64,000 nt of DNA from Streptomyces griseofuscus (GCF_014673495.1 NZ_CP051006.1:124001-188000); one strand, 5' to 3'; positions 38,207-46,799 are shown, numbered from the stretch's first letter. Translations and numbers: made by a program. The notes: generated from the letters alone by a model not told the origin.

Positions 38207-38714
38207 GTCCGTCGAGGATGCTCTGCGCCTGGTCGGGCGTGAACCACTGCGGCGGTTTGACCGCGATAGGCGGCAGGTCGATGCTGCGGCACGGACTCAC
38301 CGCGATCACATCGTCATCGACCGCCGCACGCATGAGGGACGACGTCAGGTTGTAGGCCCGCTTGATCGCGGCAGGGCCTGCGCCCTTCTCGACCAGGGAG
38401 CGTATCCAGCTCTGGACGTCCATGCGGGTAATGGCCCGCATCTCCCAGTCAGCCCAGTACGGCATGACGTGGTTCTTGATGCTGGACGCGTCGCCCCGAA
38501 GGGTGTGGGGTTCGACGATGCGGGCGTTCCACCACCGGTCGTGCCACTCCCGGAACGCGATCTCGCCGGCCCGCGGGTCGCGCATGCCTCCGCGGGCGAA
38601 CTGGGTCTCCAGCTCGATGCCCCAGGCCCGCGCCTGGGCCTTGAGGGGGAAGGACTCGCTGAACCGGTCTCCGGCCCGGTTACGAACGGTCGCCTGCCAC
38701 TTGCCGGACTTCAA
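38207..38714 (-). pseudogene. int: Tyrosine integrase, N-terminal part only
   Basis: About 169 residues almost identical to the start of the intact integrase at 62831-63919: arm/core-binding part (SGKWQATVRNRAGDRFSE; HDRWWNARIVEPHTLRGD; VQSWIRSLVEKGAGP). The IS5-type element removes everything from the catalytic domain onward (R, H-x-x-R, H, Y all lost). It starts at TTG like the intact copy. It cannot recombine DNA, but could still bind it. Confidence 0.9.
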
Positions 38715-38780
38715 TTTGCGCAGGTACGCGGTACTACTCCTTTGTTCGGAAGCGGTGAGGGCTGGACTGGGGGCGAGAGT

Positions 38781-38987
38781 TCACCGACGGGGGCGCGGGG
38801 AACCAACCAATCTCCTGGCGATGAACTCCTCAAGCCCGGCAGCAGGGACACGGACGCGAGATCGTTCCGTCCCGGTGCGCAGGTCGACGACGGGGAGGTC
38901 GTCGGCGGCGATGAAGCGGTAGACGGTGCGGCGGTCGACGTCCAGGGCGGCGGCGACAGCGGGAATGGACAGCAAACGGGCAGGCAT
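38781..38987 (-). CDS. xis: Excisionase-like small DNA-binding protein
   Basis: 68 residues with a MerR/AlpA-type winged helix: LLSIPAVAAALDVDRRTVYR, then FIAADDLPVVDLRTG. Such proteins lie immediately upstream of tyrosine integrases in actinomycete integrative elements and direct excision. It is transcribed into the truncated integrase with about 65 bases between. The equivalent region of the second module would lie just past the right end of the window. Confidence 0.85.
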   Translation of the reverse strand: MPARLLSIPAVAAALDVDRRTVYRFIAADDLPVVDLRTGTERSRVRVPAAGLEEFIARRLVGSPRPRR

Positions 38988-39211
38988 GCGCGAGTCCTCG
39001 GAAACAGAGGAGGAAAGACCAAGCAGGTGAATTGATTCAGCCGGGCTGCCGGCAGTCCACGGCGCAGGTCAACCGGCCCTGTAGGGCGGTGGGAGCCAGA
39101 TCGCTGGGGGTCGAGCCATGTGACACGGCCGCATGCGGCGTGGACCGCCGACGTTCGAAATGTACTCGGCGGGTGGTCTTCGCGCTCGGAGCGCGAGAGG
39201 GGAGACTACCG

Positions 39212-39445
39212 CTAGGGAATGTCCGGAAGGCGCAGGATCTCTTCCAGGTGCTCCCAGTCGATCTCGATGTCTTCCAGCCGGAAGCGGTGCGGGTACCGCA
39301 GCGCAATCCAGCTCGCACTCACGCCAGCCCACTCGGCGACACCCCACGCAGGAACGCCCGCCTCGAGCCAGCGGTCCAGACAGGAGTCACGCAGGCTGGA
39401 GACCTGCTCCCCCAAGCCCGCCTGTACCTCGTCCGGGCTCAACAC
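39212..39445 (-). pseudogene. Integrase C-terminal relic
   Basis: Reads SLRDSCLDRWLEAGVPAWGV and AEWAGVSASWIALRYPHRFR. This resembles the end of phage-type tyrosine integrases, where LRH-x-CLTTWLNAGVPPAQVAEWAGHS carries the catalytic Arg and His; here those residues are changed (RDSC, AGVS) and the rest is missing. I treat it as a decayed piece, possibly of an older element. Confidence 0.5.
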
Positions 39446-39920
39446 CGCTTGGCGAGCGTGCCTCCACGGTGACGGACAACAGGGAGATGGTCGAGGACTT
39501 TTGCGTATTGAAGCGGTGCTTCAACAGGTACCTGGAGGGCCTGGCGCCGACGCACCAGCGATAGACGTCCTGTTTCTCTAGGCTGGCGCCCTTCCGGCCC
39601 CGGGTCTGGAGCCGGGCTGGCCGGGCCTGGCCGAGCAGTTGCAAGATGCGCTGGAGGCCCCGTCGGCCGGATCCGCCCAGCCCCCCTGGGCGGCCCACGG
39701 TCGGTCGCGTCACCCGGACAACTGCGTACTTTGCTGGAGGCACGGGTGGCTGACTTCGCCAGGGACCCCCTCTGGACAGCAGCCAGGCGGGCTCGGGGGC
39801 TGTGGGCCGGTGATGGTGGTGGCTGGGCGAGCGGCTCGATGTCCGCGACAGCCCGCCACACCTACGAACCCAGGAGACCGCCTGAACAGCATCGAGAGGC
39901 ACCTGATACCCCATCAGAAC
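39446..39920. other. Non-coding stretch next to attachment repeat 1
   Basis: No frame looks protein-like. It ends at the first of several AGCGTCA-type direct repeats. Confidence 0.4.
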
Positions 39921-40188
39921 GAGCATCAAATGAGCGTCGAGATACCTTGCAGAGCGTCATTTCAGCGTCAAGATATCGCCCGTAACGCCCACATCGCACA
40001 TAATGCGCACGCACAAAACCGCAGGTCAGGAGCCCTTTTCGGTCGGTTCGAGGATGGCGACGCACTCCACATGATGCGTCATCGGAAAGATGTTGACTTG
40101 AGCAGGGCACACAAAAGACCAGGTCAGGCCCAGTTTTTCGGTCCGCCGCCCCGCTTGCGGGCGCCCAGAGCGTCAAACGAGCGTCACG
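39921..40188 (-). repeat. Attachment-site-like block, copy 1 (RNA methyltransferase 3' end)
   Basis: Minus-strand bases 40097-40026 encode NIFPMTHHVECVAILEPTE and a stop, which is the conserved C-terminus of TrmA/RlmD-type m5U RNA methyltransferases. The block is bordered by CAGGTCAGG at about 40022 and 40120. Outside it lie paired direct repeats: GAGCATCAAATGAGCGTC (39921), AGAGCGTCATTTCAGCGTCA (39951) and GAGCGTCAAACGAGCGTCA (40168). Copies recur at 53.6 and 59.0 kb. The gene fragment has no upstream part here. I read it as an att site with integrase arm-type repeats on both sides. Confidence 0.7.
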
Positions 40189-40319
40189 GCCGGCGGTCGA
40201 TTCTCCGGCCGCCACAACGCGGTCATGCCTTCCGACTCTCTTGCATGTGGGCGGTTCCGGCCATGGCGGCAGCCCCCGCGCTCGGCGAGTCGGGCACCGA
40301 GGAACAGGCCGTCCTCCCT

Positions 40320-40577
40320 CGTCGGTGGCGTCCAGCCCCCATGCGGTGAACTGGCGGGGCGGCGCCCATGCCCGGGCGTCCGAGACAGCAGCCGGATCGG
40401 CTGGCATCTGCCAGTGAGCGGTGTCCTCGCCCGGTACGGCGCGGGTACGTGCACCAGCAGGGGCGCGTCGTCACGCGGTGCTGTGTCCACCAGATCGGCG
40501 AGCAGCACCCTGCCGGTCTCGTCCAGAGCGCGGTCCGGGCGGCAGGAGGTGGGGAGCGCCCGTACGAGATGCCGCAA
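40320..40577 (-). pseudogene. Fragment of a PP2C phosphatase/HATPase fusion protein
   Basis: One frame reads GRVLLADLVDTAPRDDAPLL and VHVPAPYRA; the next continues MPADPAAVSDARAWA and then QFTAWGLDATDE. This is the junction between a SpoIIE-type phosphatase end and the first helix of an anti-sigma-type histidine-kinase-like ATPase domain, as in many Streptomyces signalling proteins. It is cut off towards the att-like block and frame-broken near 40407. Confidence 0.5.
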
Positions 40578-40619
40578 TCCGCGGCGGGTTCCTCACCTCA
40601 GCGACGGTGGTGCGCGGGT

Positions 40620-40671
40620 GAGCGCCCGCTGGTGTACGGAATGCTCTCGGCCATCGCCAGGTACTCCTCGT
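40620..40671 (-). promoter_or_regulatory. Shared upstream element, copy at the phosphatase relic
   Basis: Minus strand reads GAGGAGTACCTGG, then GCCGAGAGCATTCCGTACACC. The same series (GGAGTA, CCGAGAGCAT, ACACC) occurs upstream of DUF5994 genes near 47.76 and 48.04 kb. It lies about 90 bases before the phosphatase fragment. Confidence 0.4.
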
Positions 40672-40709
40672 CGGGCGACGGTTCGCGGGGCCTGTGTCCG
40701 CGCCGCCGC

Positions 40710-41075
40710 TCATGCCACGTCGGGCCAGACGGCAATACCGGTCACCGTGACCGCGACGGTGACCGGCTCCGCGGCACCGTGGGTGGCGAGGTGGGTGATG
40801 AGGGCGGCTGTCACCCGGTCGTGGACGTTTCGGGCGATGTCCAGCGCCCGCCGACTCTCCGTCAGGACGCAGCGCACCTCGATGTGCCATCCCGAACCGT
40901 CCGGAGCACGGTCGGCGCGTATGCCGGCCTCGGGCGGCGTGGTGTCCGCCCGGGTGGGCGCGGCGGCTGCCGCGAGGCGCCGGGCGAGGCGGGGTTGCAG
41001 GGCGGCCACGCCAGGAACCGCGAGGGCTGCCTCGGCCGCTACGCCGAGGAGCGCGGTGGTGCCGGTGGCGGTCAT
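40710..41075 (-). CDS. Asp23/Gls24-like protein
   Basis: 121 residues. N-terminal helix with PGVAALQPRLARRLAAAA, then the alternating beta pattern (IEVRCVLTESRRALDIARNV; VTAALITHLATHG; VTVAVTVTGIAV) of Asp23-family envelope-stress proteins. ATG overlaps the stop of the anti-sigma/Asp23 gene (TGATG), so it is the third gene of an operon led by an ECF sigma factor. It probably acts at the inner face of the membrane with the Asp23 proteins encoded on the other strand. Confidence 0.78.
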   Translation of the reverse strand: MTATGTTALLGVAAEAALAVPGVAALQPRLARRLAAAAAPTRADTTPPEAGIRADRAPDGSGWHIEVRCVLTESRRALDIARNVHDRVTAALITHLATHGAAEPVTVAVTVTGIAVWPDVA

Positions 41076-41743
41076 CACGCGCCGGCGCCCGTCGGGAGGC
41101 GGGGACCCAGGGGCGGCCCCGGTTCCAGTACGTCGGCCACGGTGATGTCGACGGCTGTCACCGTGAGCCCCAGGTCCTGGCCGGCCGAGCGGAGGACCGA
41201 TCGGCGTACCTGGTGGACCCGGTCGGGCAGCGGGCGGTCGAGGGCGACGGCCAGGGTCATGGTCACCCGCACGTCGGTGCCGTTGCCCTCGGGTACGAGC
41301 CGGCAGGTCGCGGCCCTGGAACCGGGGACCGTGTCCGCGGCCCGCCTCAGCACCTTCGCCGCGGCGCTCTCGACGATCCGCAGGTCCCGGTCGGGGTCGG
41401 CCAGGGGCAGCAGCCGCCCGGACCGGACCTCTGCCCTGACGGCGTCCATGACCCGGTCCGCGAGTGCGCGCAGGCCCGGAGGGTCCTCGTCGCGCAGCGC
41501 CCGGGCGGCCGCGTTCACCGTGGCCAGTCCCTCGACGGCCTCGCGGCAGTGAGGGCAGGACACCGTGTGCGGGTCCGGGGGCGGTGCCGCGTCGTGCGCC
41601 TCCTCCCAGGCGCGGCTGAGCAGGCGGCCGCAGGGCAGGACCTCATCGCCTGCGAACGGGGGCACGTCGGCGGCGGAGCCGCTGCGGGGCCGGCCGGCTC
41701 CGGGCGGTGCGGAAGGCCGCTTGTGCGGGTCGTCTAGCGCCAT
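41075..41743 (-). CDS. Anti-sigma-like zinc-finger protein fused to an Asp23 domain
   Basis: 222 residues. About 25-85 hold an HTVSCPHC motif like the H-x3-C-x2-C zinc site of ZAS anti-sigma factors, within a leader that overlaps the end of the sigma gene. The C-terminal part (about 125-220) is Asp23-like: RVTMTLAVALDRPLPDRVHQ and GLTVTAVDITVADVLEPG. No membrane segment is visible, unlike most ZAS proteins. The ATG at 41743 lies inside the last codons of the sigma gene, a tight coupling expected for a sigma/anti-sigma pair. Its role as regulator of that sigma factor is inferred. Confidence 0.82.
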   Translation of the reverse strand: MALDDPHKRPSAPPGAGRPRSGSAADVPPFAGDEVLPCGRLLSRAWEEAHDAAPPPDPHTVSCPHCREAVEGLATVNAAARALRDEDPPGLRALADRVMDAVRAEVRSGRLLPLADPDRDLRIVESAAAKVLRRAADTVPGSRAATCRLVPEGNGTDVRVTMTLAVALDRPLPDRVHQVRRSVLRSAGQDLGLTVTAVDITVADVLEPGPPLGPRLPTGAGA

Positions 41744-42309
41744 GGGCCCATCGCCTCCTGCAGGGACCGGCGTGCCCTGAACAGTCTGCCGCGTACCGTC
41801 TGCTCGCTGGTCCGCGTCACGTGGGCTATCTCCTTGTAGGGCAGGCCCTGCAGTTCCCGCAGGATCCAGCAGACCCGCTGTCCGGCGTCCAGCTCGGCGA
41901 GCGCGCGGGACAGGGCGGCTGTGGCCGCGTCCTGCTCGGCGGTCCGGGCGGGCTGGCTCCACGCGTCGCCCGTCGCGGGTTCGGCGACGACGTCCAGGGG
42001 GAGGAGCGGCGGTCGGCGACGGCGCATGGTCAGGCAGCGGTTGACGGTGATCCGGTACATCCAGGTGCGGAACTCCGCGCTGTGACGGTATTCCGGCAGT
42101 CGCCGCCAGGCGCCGACGAAGGCGTCCTGAACGGCCTCCTCGGCGTCCTGGGGGTTGTCCAGCATGCAGCGGGCCAGGGCCAAGAGGGGCCGGCTGTGCC
42201 GCTGGACGAGAAGGGCGAAGGAGTCGTCGTCTCCCTCGGCCGCCCGGACGGCCAGCAGTCGGTCGGGCAGGTCGGCTCCCGGTCGTGGGGAAGCAGTTTG
42301 TTCGATCAT
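41734..42309 (-). CDS. ECF RNA polymerase sigma factor
   Basis: 191 residues with sigma region 2 (LVQRHSRPLLALARCMLDNP, QDAEEAVQDAFVGAWRRL, FRTWMYRITVNRCL) and region 4 (LQGLPYKEIAHVTRTSEQTV, GRLFRARRSL). Length fits ECF sigma factors. It leads a minus-strand operon with the anti-sigma/Asp23 fusion and a further Asp23 protein, divergent from a plus-strand Asp23/AmaP set 155 bases away. It should direct transcription of one or both sets under envelope stress; that target is inferred. Confidence 0.93.
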   Translation of the reverse strand: MIEQTASPRPGADLPDRLLAVRAAEGDDDSFALLVQRHSRPLLALARCMLDNPQDAEEAVQDAFVGAWRRLPEYRHSAEFRTWMYRITVNRCLTMRRRRPPLLPLDVVAEPATGDAWSQPARTAEQDAATAALSRALAELDAGQRVCWILRELQGLPYKEIAHVTRTSEQTVRGRLFRARRSLQEAMGPWR

Positions 42310-42463
42310 GACGCTCCCACGCAGGCTCGGAACGAGCGTGTACCCCCACTCAGAGATGTGATGCATGTCACACGACATGCGCGTGAGGCGTACGCCGCAC
42401 TGTGTGTCCAACACTTTGACGGGCACCACTCCGGTGTCCGGCCGACCGATCGAGGCGACCGCC
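42310..42463. promoter_or_regulatory. Divergent promoter region between the sigma operon and the Asp23 operon
   Basis: 154 bases between the two starts. It contains the dyad-like GATGTGATGCATGTCACACG near 42354-42373. No gene is seen. Confidence 0.45.
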
Positions 42464-42949
42464 ATGACGGACAACATCACCAGCGTCGGCGGGGGCAGCC
42501 GGCCCGACACAGGCGTGAGCGCGCTGAAGGGCCGCACCGGGGCCGGAGCTCCGGCCGAGACCCGGGGGAAGACCACCATCGCCGACGGCGTCGTAGCCAA
42601 GATCGCGGGCATGGCCGCCCGCGAGGTACCAGGCATCTACAGCCTGGGAGCGGGGATGGCCCGCGCCTTCGGCGCCATGCGCGAGCGCGTTCCCGGAGGC
42701 GGAGGCGGAGCCGTCACGCGAGGAGTGAAGGTCGAGGTCGGCGAGCGTCAGGCCGCCGTGGACCTGGACGTCGTCGTCGAGTACGGCGTCCCCATCGTCG
42801 ATGTCGCCGGCAGTGTCCGCACCAATGTCATCAGCGCCGTGGAGCGGATGACGGGCCTGGAGGTCGTCGAGGTGAACATCGCCGTCGACGACGTCCACCT
42901 GCCCGACGAGGAGGAAGAAGCCGAACCGGACGAGGGCCGTGTGAGGTGA
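42464..42949 (+). CDS. Asp23/Gls24 family envelope stress protein
   Basis: 161 residues. The Asp23 core runs from about 35 to 150: RGKTTIADGVVAKIAGMAAR, EVPGIYSLG, GVKVEVGERQAAVDLDVVVE and YGVPIVDVAGSVRTNV. The C-terminus is acidic. These proteins gather under the membrane by binding AmaP and respond to alkaline or envelope stress. I use the ATG at 42464; a longer frame from 42365 runs through the promoter region and lacks a ribosome site. It starts a plus-strand set with a DUF2273-like protein, another Asp23-like protein and AmaP. Confidence 0.9.
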   Translation: MTDNITSVGGGSRPDTGVSALKGRTGAGAPAETRGKTTIADGVVAKIAGMAAREVPGIYSLGAGMARAFGAMRERVPGGGGGAVTRGVKVEVGERQAAVDLDVVVEYGVPIVDVAGSVRTNVISAVERMTGLEVVEVNIAVDDVHLPDEEEEAEPDEGRVR

Positions 42950-43021
42950 TCCACCGCCGCGCCCGAGCGGGCGCGGACGATCACGCGCACGGCGACGCTC
43001 CTGCGCGAGACGGGTGAGTGC

Positions 43022-43192
43022 ATGATGAACGCAGCAACGACGGGCCTCGCGGCGGGCATGGTCCTGGGCTTCGCGGGTTACTTCGGCGGCTTCTGGGCCT
43101 TTCTGCTGGTGCTGGTCCTGGGCGCGGCGGGGCTGATCGTCGGCCTCGTCGTACAGGGCGACCTCGACCTCCGGACACGGAGGCAGCGATGA
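43022..43192 (+). CDS. Small DUF2273-like membrane protein
   Basis: 56 residues from ATG (or the second ATG three bases on): two hydrophobic stretches (GLAAGMVLGFAGYFGG; WAFLLVLVLGAAGLIVGLVV) and a charged tail DLDLRTRRQR. Small proteins of this kind accompany Asp23 and AmaP in Gram-positive alkaline-shock operons. Its stop overlaps the next start (ATGA). Confidence 0.8.
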   Translation: MMNAATTGLAAGMVLGFAGYFGGFWAFLLVLVLGAAGLIVGLVVQGDLDLRTRRQR

Positions 43193-43596
43193 GGACCCGG
43201 CCCGGTTCCCCCGGCGAGGGGCCGGGCCCGCCGGCGCCGGCCGCCGGGCTGCCGCCCCCGGCCGAGCGAGGCGCCACCGTCATCCCGGACAGGGTGGTCG
43301 CCCGGATCGCCGAGCAGGCCGCGCGCGCGGCGCAGTCGCGGCGCGCCGCCGTACCGCCCGAACGGGGCGGGCCTGCTGCACCCCACGCCTCCGCCGCCGT
43401 CCGTACCGGATCGGTGCGCCTGCATCTGACCATGGACCTGCCCTACCCCACCGACATCCCCCGTGTCTGCGAGCGGATCCAGCGGGACGTCGCCGAACGG
43501 GTCGCCCAGCTGACCGGGCTGCGGGTGGGAGAGGTCCTCCTCACCGTCCGGCGGCTGGTGACCGCCGCCGACTCGAGCCGGGGGCGGGTCCGGTGA
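43189..43596 (+). CDS. Asp23-like protein
   Basis: 135 residues: a proline-rich start, then RGATVIPDRVVARIAEQAAR and VRLHLTMDLPYPTDIPRVCE, RIQRDVAERVAQLTGLRVGE, the shape of a divergent Asp23 domain. Coupled by overlap to the small membrane protein. Likely another subunit of the same membrane-associated assembly. Confidence 0.8.
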   Translation: MRTRPGSPGEGPGPPAPAAGLPPPAERGATVIPDRVVARIAEQAARAAQSRRAAVPPERGGPAAPHASAAVRTGSVRLHLTMDLPYPTDIPRVCERIQRDVAERVAQLTGLRVGEVLLTVRRLVTAADSSRGRVR

Positions 43597-43648
43597 GCGG
43601 CCGGGCGGCCCGGGTCACCGGGCACGCCGTGCAGGAAGGGCGATCGCG

Positions 43649-44335
43649 ATGACATCCGATCCACGTCCCCCGGGCCGCGGCTCCGCGTCGTCCACGCACC
43701 GTGCCGAAGTGCCGCTGACGAAGGAGCCCGACCCTGCCGAACGCGACGTGTCCACCTCGGACCTCACAGCCGGTGAGCGCGAAGGAGGGCACCGAACCCG
43801 TCGCAAGTGGTCCGCGCGCCGCATCGCGGCGGCGCTGGTCGCCGCGGTGATCCTCGTGGCCGCGGTCGCAACGCTCGTCGATGTCATCGCCGTACGGGCG
43901 GGACGTCCGGCCGCGGCCTGGCGACGGCACCTGGCCGACGAACTGGCAACCCGCCCGGTGGACGACGTGTGGATGCTGACGGGGGCCGCCGTGGCCGCCG
44001 CCGTCGGCGTCTGGCTGATCGTCCTGGCCCTCACCCCCGGTCAGCGCCGTTGGCTGTCCCTGCGCTCACCCGGCGGCTGCCCGCGAGTGCGGGCCTTCGT
44101 GGACCGCGACGGAGCCGCCGTCCTGCTGCGCGACGCCGCCATGTGGGTCCCCGGAGTCGGCGCGGCCCACGTCATGGTGGGCCGCCACCGCATCAAAGCC
44201 CGCGCGGAGGTCCGCTTCCGAGACCCCCGACAGGTGAAGGACGACCTCACCTCCGTCCTCGCCGAGGAGCGCGACCGGCTCGCCCTCGCCCGTCCTCCCC
44301 GCATCGCCGTACGGACGCGGCGACCCACCCGCTGA
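43649..44335 (+). CDS. DUF6286 membrane protein
   Basis: 228 residues. A charged N-terminal region (1-55) precedes two membrane segments (about 57-80: IAAALVAAVILVAAVATLVD; about 110-130: GAAVAAAVGVWLIVLAL), then a soluble C-terminal part with DRDGAAVLLRDAAMWVPGV. This matches the DUF6286 family that Streptomyces keeps beside Asp23/AmaP genes. Biochemical role unknown. Confidence 0.82.
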   Translation: MTSDPRPPGRGSASSTHRAEVPLTKEPDPAERDVSTSDLTAGEREGGHRTRRKWSARRIAAALVAAVILVAAVATLVDVIAVRAGRPAAAWRRHLADELATRPVDDVWMLTGAAVAAAVGVWLIVLALTPGQRRWLSLRSPGGCPRVRAFVDRDGAAVLLRDAAMWVPGVGAAHVMVGRHRIKARAEVRFRDPRQVKDDLTSVLAEERDRLALARPPRIAVRTRRPTR

Positions 44336-44363
44336 CACAAGACCCGCAGCACCGGAGCCCGCC

Positions 44364-44969
44364 ATGACGCCGCGATCCGCTCTCAACCGCACTCTGCTGG
44401 CCCTCGCCGGACTGGTTTTCCTCGGCGGCGGACTGCTCATCCTCTTCGCCGGGCTCGACCTCTACCGGCGGCACGATCTGGCCCCGCCCGCCGGCTGGCC
44501 CCTGACCCACCCGGCCGACGTCCTGCTCGGCTCCGCCGACCGGGCACGCTGGAGCAGCCAGGGCTGGTGGTGGTGGCCCGCAGTCATCGCCGCACTCGCC
44601 CTCACCGCCCTGCTCGCCCTGTGGTGGCTGCTCGCCCAGCTGCACCGACGCCGCCCCGGCTCACTGCCCGTCGGCGACACACCCTCGCAGGAGGGCGTCG
44701 ACCTGCGCGACCGCGCACTCAGCGAGGCGATCGGGAACGAAGCCGGTGCCCTGCCAGGGGTAGGCGATGCGTCCGTACTCATCACCGGCCGACCGGGCCG
44801 CCACCGCACCCTCATCAAGCTCACCCTCACCCCCGAGGGCACGCCCGGCGCCACTCTCGGTGCCCTGTGCGAAGGCCCGCTCAGTACCGCACGTCGGGCC
44901 ACCGGCATCGACATGCCCGCCGAGGTCCGTCTACAGGTCAGCCGCCACGGACCACACCGCGTGAAGTAA
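44364..44969 (+). CDS. AmaP-like alkaline-shock membrane anchor protein
   Basis: 201 residues: N-terminal membrane segment (LLALAGLVFLGGGLLILFAG), a Trp-rich loop, a second segment (AVIAALALTALLALWWLLAQ), then a cytoplasmic domain. This two-segment layout is that of AmaP, which anchors Asp23 at the membrane. Position in the operon supports the call. Confidence 0.82.
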   Translation: MTPRSALNRTLLALAGLVFLGGGLLILFAGLDLYRRHDLAPPAGWPLTHPADVLLGSADRARWSSQGWWWWPAVIAALALTALLALWWLLAQLHRRRPGSLPVGDTPSQEGVDLRDRALSEAIGNEAGALPGVGDASVLITGRPGRHRTLIKLTLTPEGTPGATLGALCEGPLSTARRATGIDMPAEVRLQVSRHGPHRVK

Positions 44970-45054
44970 GGAGGAGATCGGCCGTTCCCGCCGACGCCCT
45001 TGCGAACCACAGCAGTTCGCGGGCGCGTCGGCGCCACTCCCCGAAGGAGAGATC

Positions 45055-45210
45055 ATGATCATCCTGGGCGTCATTCTGCTCGTCGTCGGCTTCCTCACCG
45101 GCCTGTCCATCCTGTGGACCATCGGGATCATCCTGTTGGTCGTCGGAGCCATCCTGTGGATCCTCGGCGCGATGGGCCACGCCGTCGCCGGTCGACGCCA
45201 CTACTGGTAG
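45055..45210 (+). CDS. Small DUF6131 membrane protein
   Basis: 51 residues after an AAGGAGA ribosome site: MIILGVILLVVGFLTGLSIL, then WTIGIILLVVGAILWILGAM, ending GHAVAGRRHYW. Two short hydrophobic hairpin segments and the final RRHYW are diagnostic of DUF6131. Function unknown. Confidence 0.88.
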   Translation: MIILGVILLVVGFLTGLSILWTIGIILLVVGAILWILGAMGHAVAGRRHYW

Positions 45211-45213
45211 TCG

Positions 45214-45241
45214 GGATCACTGCCCTGCAGGGCAGTGATCC
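45214..45241. terminator. 28-base perfect palindrome after the DUF6131 gene
   Basis: The half-site GGATCACTGCCCTG is followed directly by its complement, with no loop bases between. It begins three bases after the stop codon, so it probably acts as a bidirectional terminator; it could also be a protein-binding site. Confidence 0.6.
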
Positions 45242-45557
45242 AGGCCGCGGGCAGGCCGGCAGACGGCGCGGACCCCACCAAGGCGTTCGCGGCGGCGGAC
45301 GACGACGGCGGCGGAGAGGTCGATCCGGCTGAGGCCGCCGCCGGGGCCGACCAGCCGCCGCGGCTCTGCCGGGGCGGGCCCGGTGGCCGTTGTGCCGGTC
45401 CCCGCCGCACGAGCGCACGGCCGACTCGTTGCGGAGTCGGATCGGCCCCCACGATCCGGACGGAAGTTCCACGCGTCGGCCGGTGAGTCTCCGTCGGGAG
45501 TTCGTATGCACAGCACCTTCGTGAAGATCCGCCAGAACGTCCCCCCGGGCCACGACG
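45242..45557. other. Intergenic region before the phosphatase gene
   Basis: About 315 bases with no convincing frame. It should contain the promoter of the phosphatase gene. Confidence 0.4.
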
Positions 45558-46799
45558 ATGACGGGCGGTGAGCGGCAAGGGCCCGCGGAAGGCTCCACCT
45601 GGTCGGAGCACTTCGGGGAGGAGCTTCTGGGAATCCTGTTGGACCAGGGGCACGAGTTGCCGCCGCACCAGCTCGGTCCGCTCGTCGCACGGCAGATCGG
45701 CAGGCTCGACGGCCGCGAGACCTCGCTCTTCTTGCAGGACTACGGCCAGAGGTGGCTCGTCCCCCTGCCGGGTGACGGGCTGGCAGCCGGGGAACCGCAG
45801 CCGATCGACGGCTCCGATGCCGGTCGTGCCTTCCAGGAGGCGCGTCCCGTCGAGGTGCCGCAGGCCGGCGGTGTGCGGGTCTATCTGCCCCTGCTGGACG
45901 GTGGCGACCAGGTGGGCGTCATGGCCGTCACCCTGGACCGCCTCCAGGACGACCAGCGACGGCTGCTGCGCAGGCTCGCCTCACTCGTGGCCGACATGCT
46001 GGTGACCAAGCACGGTTACACCGATCTGTTCTTCCGACTGCGCCGCAGAGAACCGATGACTGTCGCGGCGGAGATCCAGTGGTCGCTGCTGCCACCCCTG
46101 GCGATGTCCACGCCCCGGGTCGAGCTGGCCGGGATACTGGAACCTGCCTACGACGTGGCCGGCGACAGCTTCGACTACGCCCTCAACGGCGATGTCCTGC
46201 ATGTGGCCATGATCGACGCGATGGGCCACGGACTGGATGCCGCCACGATGGCCACGGTGGTCATCGGAGCCTACCGGCATGCCCGGCGCATCAGCGTCGG
46301 CCTGCCGGAGATCTATGCGTTCATGGACCGGGCCGTCGCCGAGCAGTTCGGCCCCGACCACTTCGTGACCGCTCAGATGATGCGGCTCAACACGGCCACG
46401 GGCAGGCTTCAGTGGGTCAACGCCGGACATCCCGCTCCTTTGTTGATTCGTGGACACCGTGTCGTACGACGGCTGCAGGGCCCGACGACGCTGCCCGTAG
46501 GCTTCGGCGGTCACGAGCCCCGGATCAGTGAAGTGGCTCTCGCCCCCGGCGACCGGATCATGTGCTTCACCGACGGACTGGTAGAGGAGCGCGATGTCGG
46601 CGGCGAGGAATTCGGTGAGGAGCAGCTCATCGCGTGGGTGAACCGCCTTGAGCCCACGGCCCGACAGATCCGGACGGTGGCGCGCTCCCTCTCCCACACG
46701 CTGCAACGGGCGCGGGGCGGGATCACCACGGACGATGCGACGCTCCTGCTGATCGAATGGCACGGGGGCCCCACCGACCACCTCGCCTTCCCGGCGTGA
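45558..46799 (+). CDS. SpoIIE/RsbU-type PP2C phosphatase with sensory N-terminus
   Basis: 413 residues. A GAF-like sensory part (about 20-150) is followed by a PP2C-type domain (about 175-400) with EPAYDVAGDSFDYALNGD, IDAMGHGLDAATMATV, WVNAGHPAPLLI and CFTDGLVEER; the metal-binding Asp residues are present. Such enzymes dephosphorylate anti-anti-sigma proteins in partner-switch pathways. No anti-anti-sigma gene is in the window. Its place in the stress-gene cargo fits control of an alternative sigma factor such as sigma-B; this is inference. Confidence 0.93.
   Translation: MTGGERQGPAEGSTWSEHFGEELLGILLDQGHELPPHQLGPLVARQIGRLDGRETSLFLQDYGQRWLVPLPGDGLAAGEPQPIDGSDAGRAFQEARPVEVPQAGGVRVYLPLLDGGDQVGVMAVTLDRLQDDQRRLLRRLASLVADMLVTKHGYTDLFFRLRRREPMTVAAEIQWSLLPPLAMSTPRVELAGILEPAYDVAGDSFDYALNGDVLHVAMIDAMGHGLDAATMATVVIGAYRHARRISVGLPEIYAFMDRAVAEQFGPDHFVTAQMMRLNTATGRLQWVNAGHPAPLLIRGHRVVRRLQGPTTLPVGFGGHEPRISEVALAPGDRIMCFTDGLVEERDVGGEEFGEEQLIAWVNRLEPTARQIRTVARSLSHTLQRARGGITTDDATLLLIEWHGGPTDHLAFPA

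Noticed and set aside
39940..40190. CRISPR-like array from the spaced AGCGTCA repeats
   Set aside because: Repeats are too short and too few, spacing is irregular, and no cas gene is present; arm-type integrase sites fit better.
42365..42463. Longer N-terminus for the Asp23 gene
   Set aside because: It would run through the divergent promoter region and has no ribosome site; the Asp23 domain is complete from the ATG at 42464.
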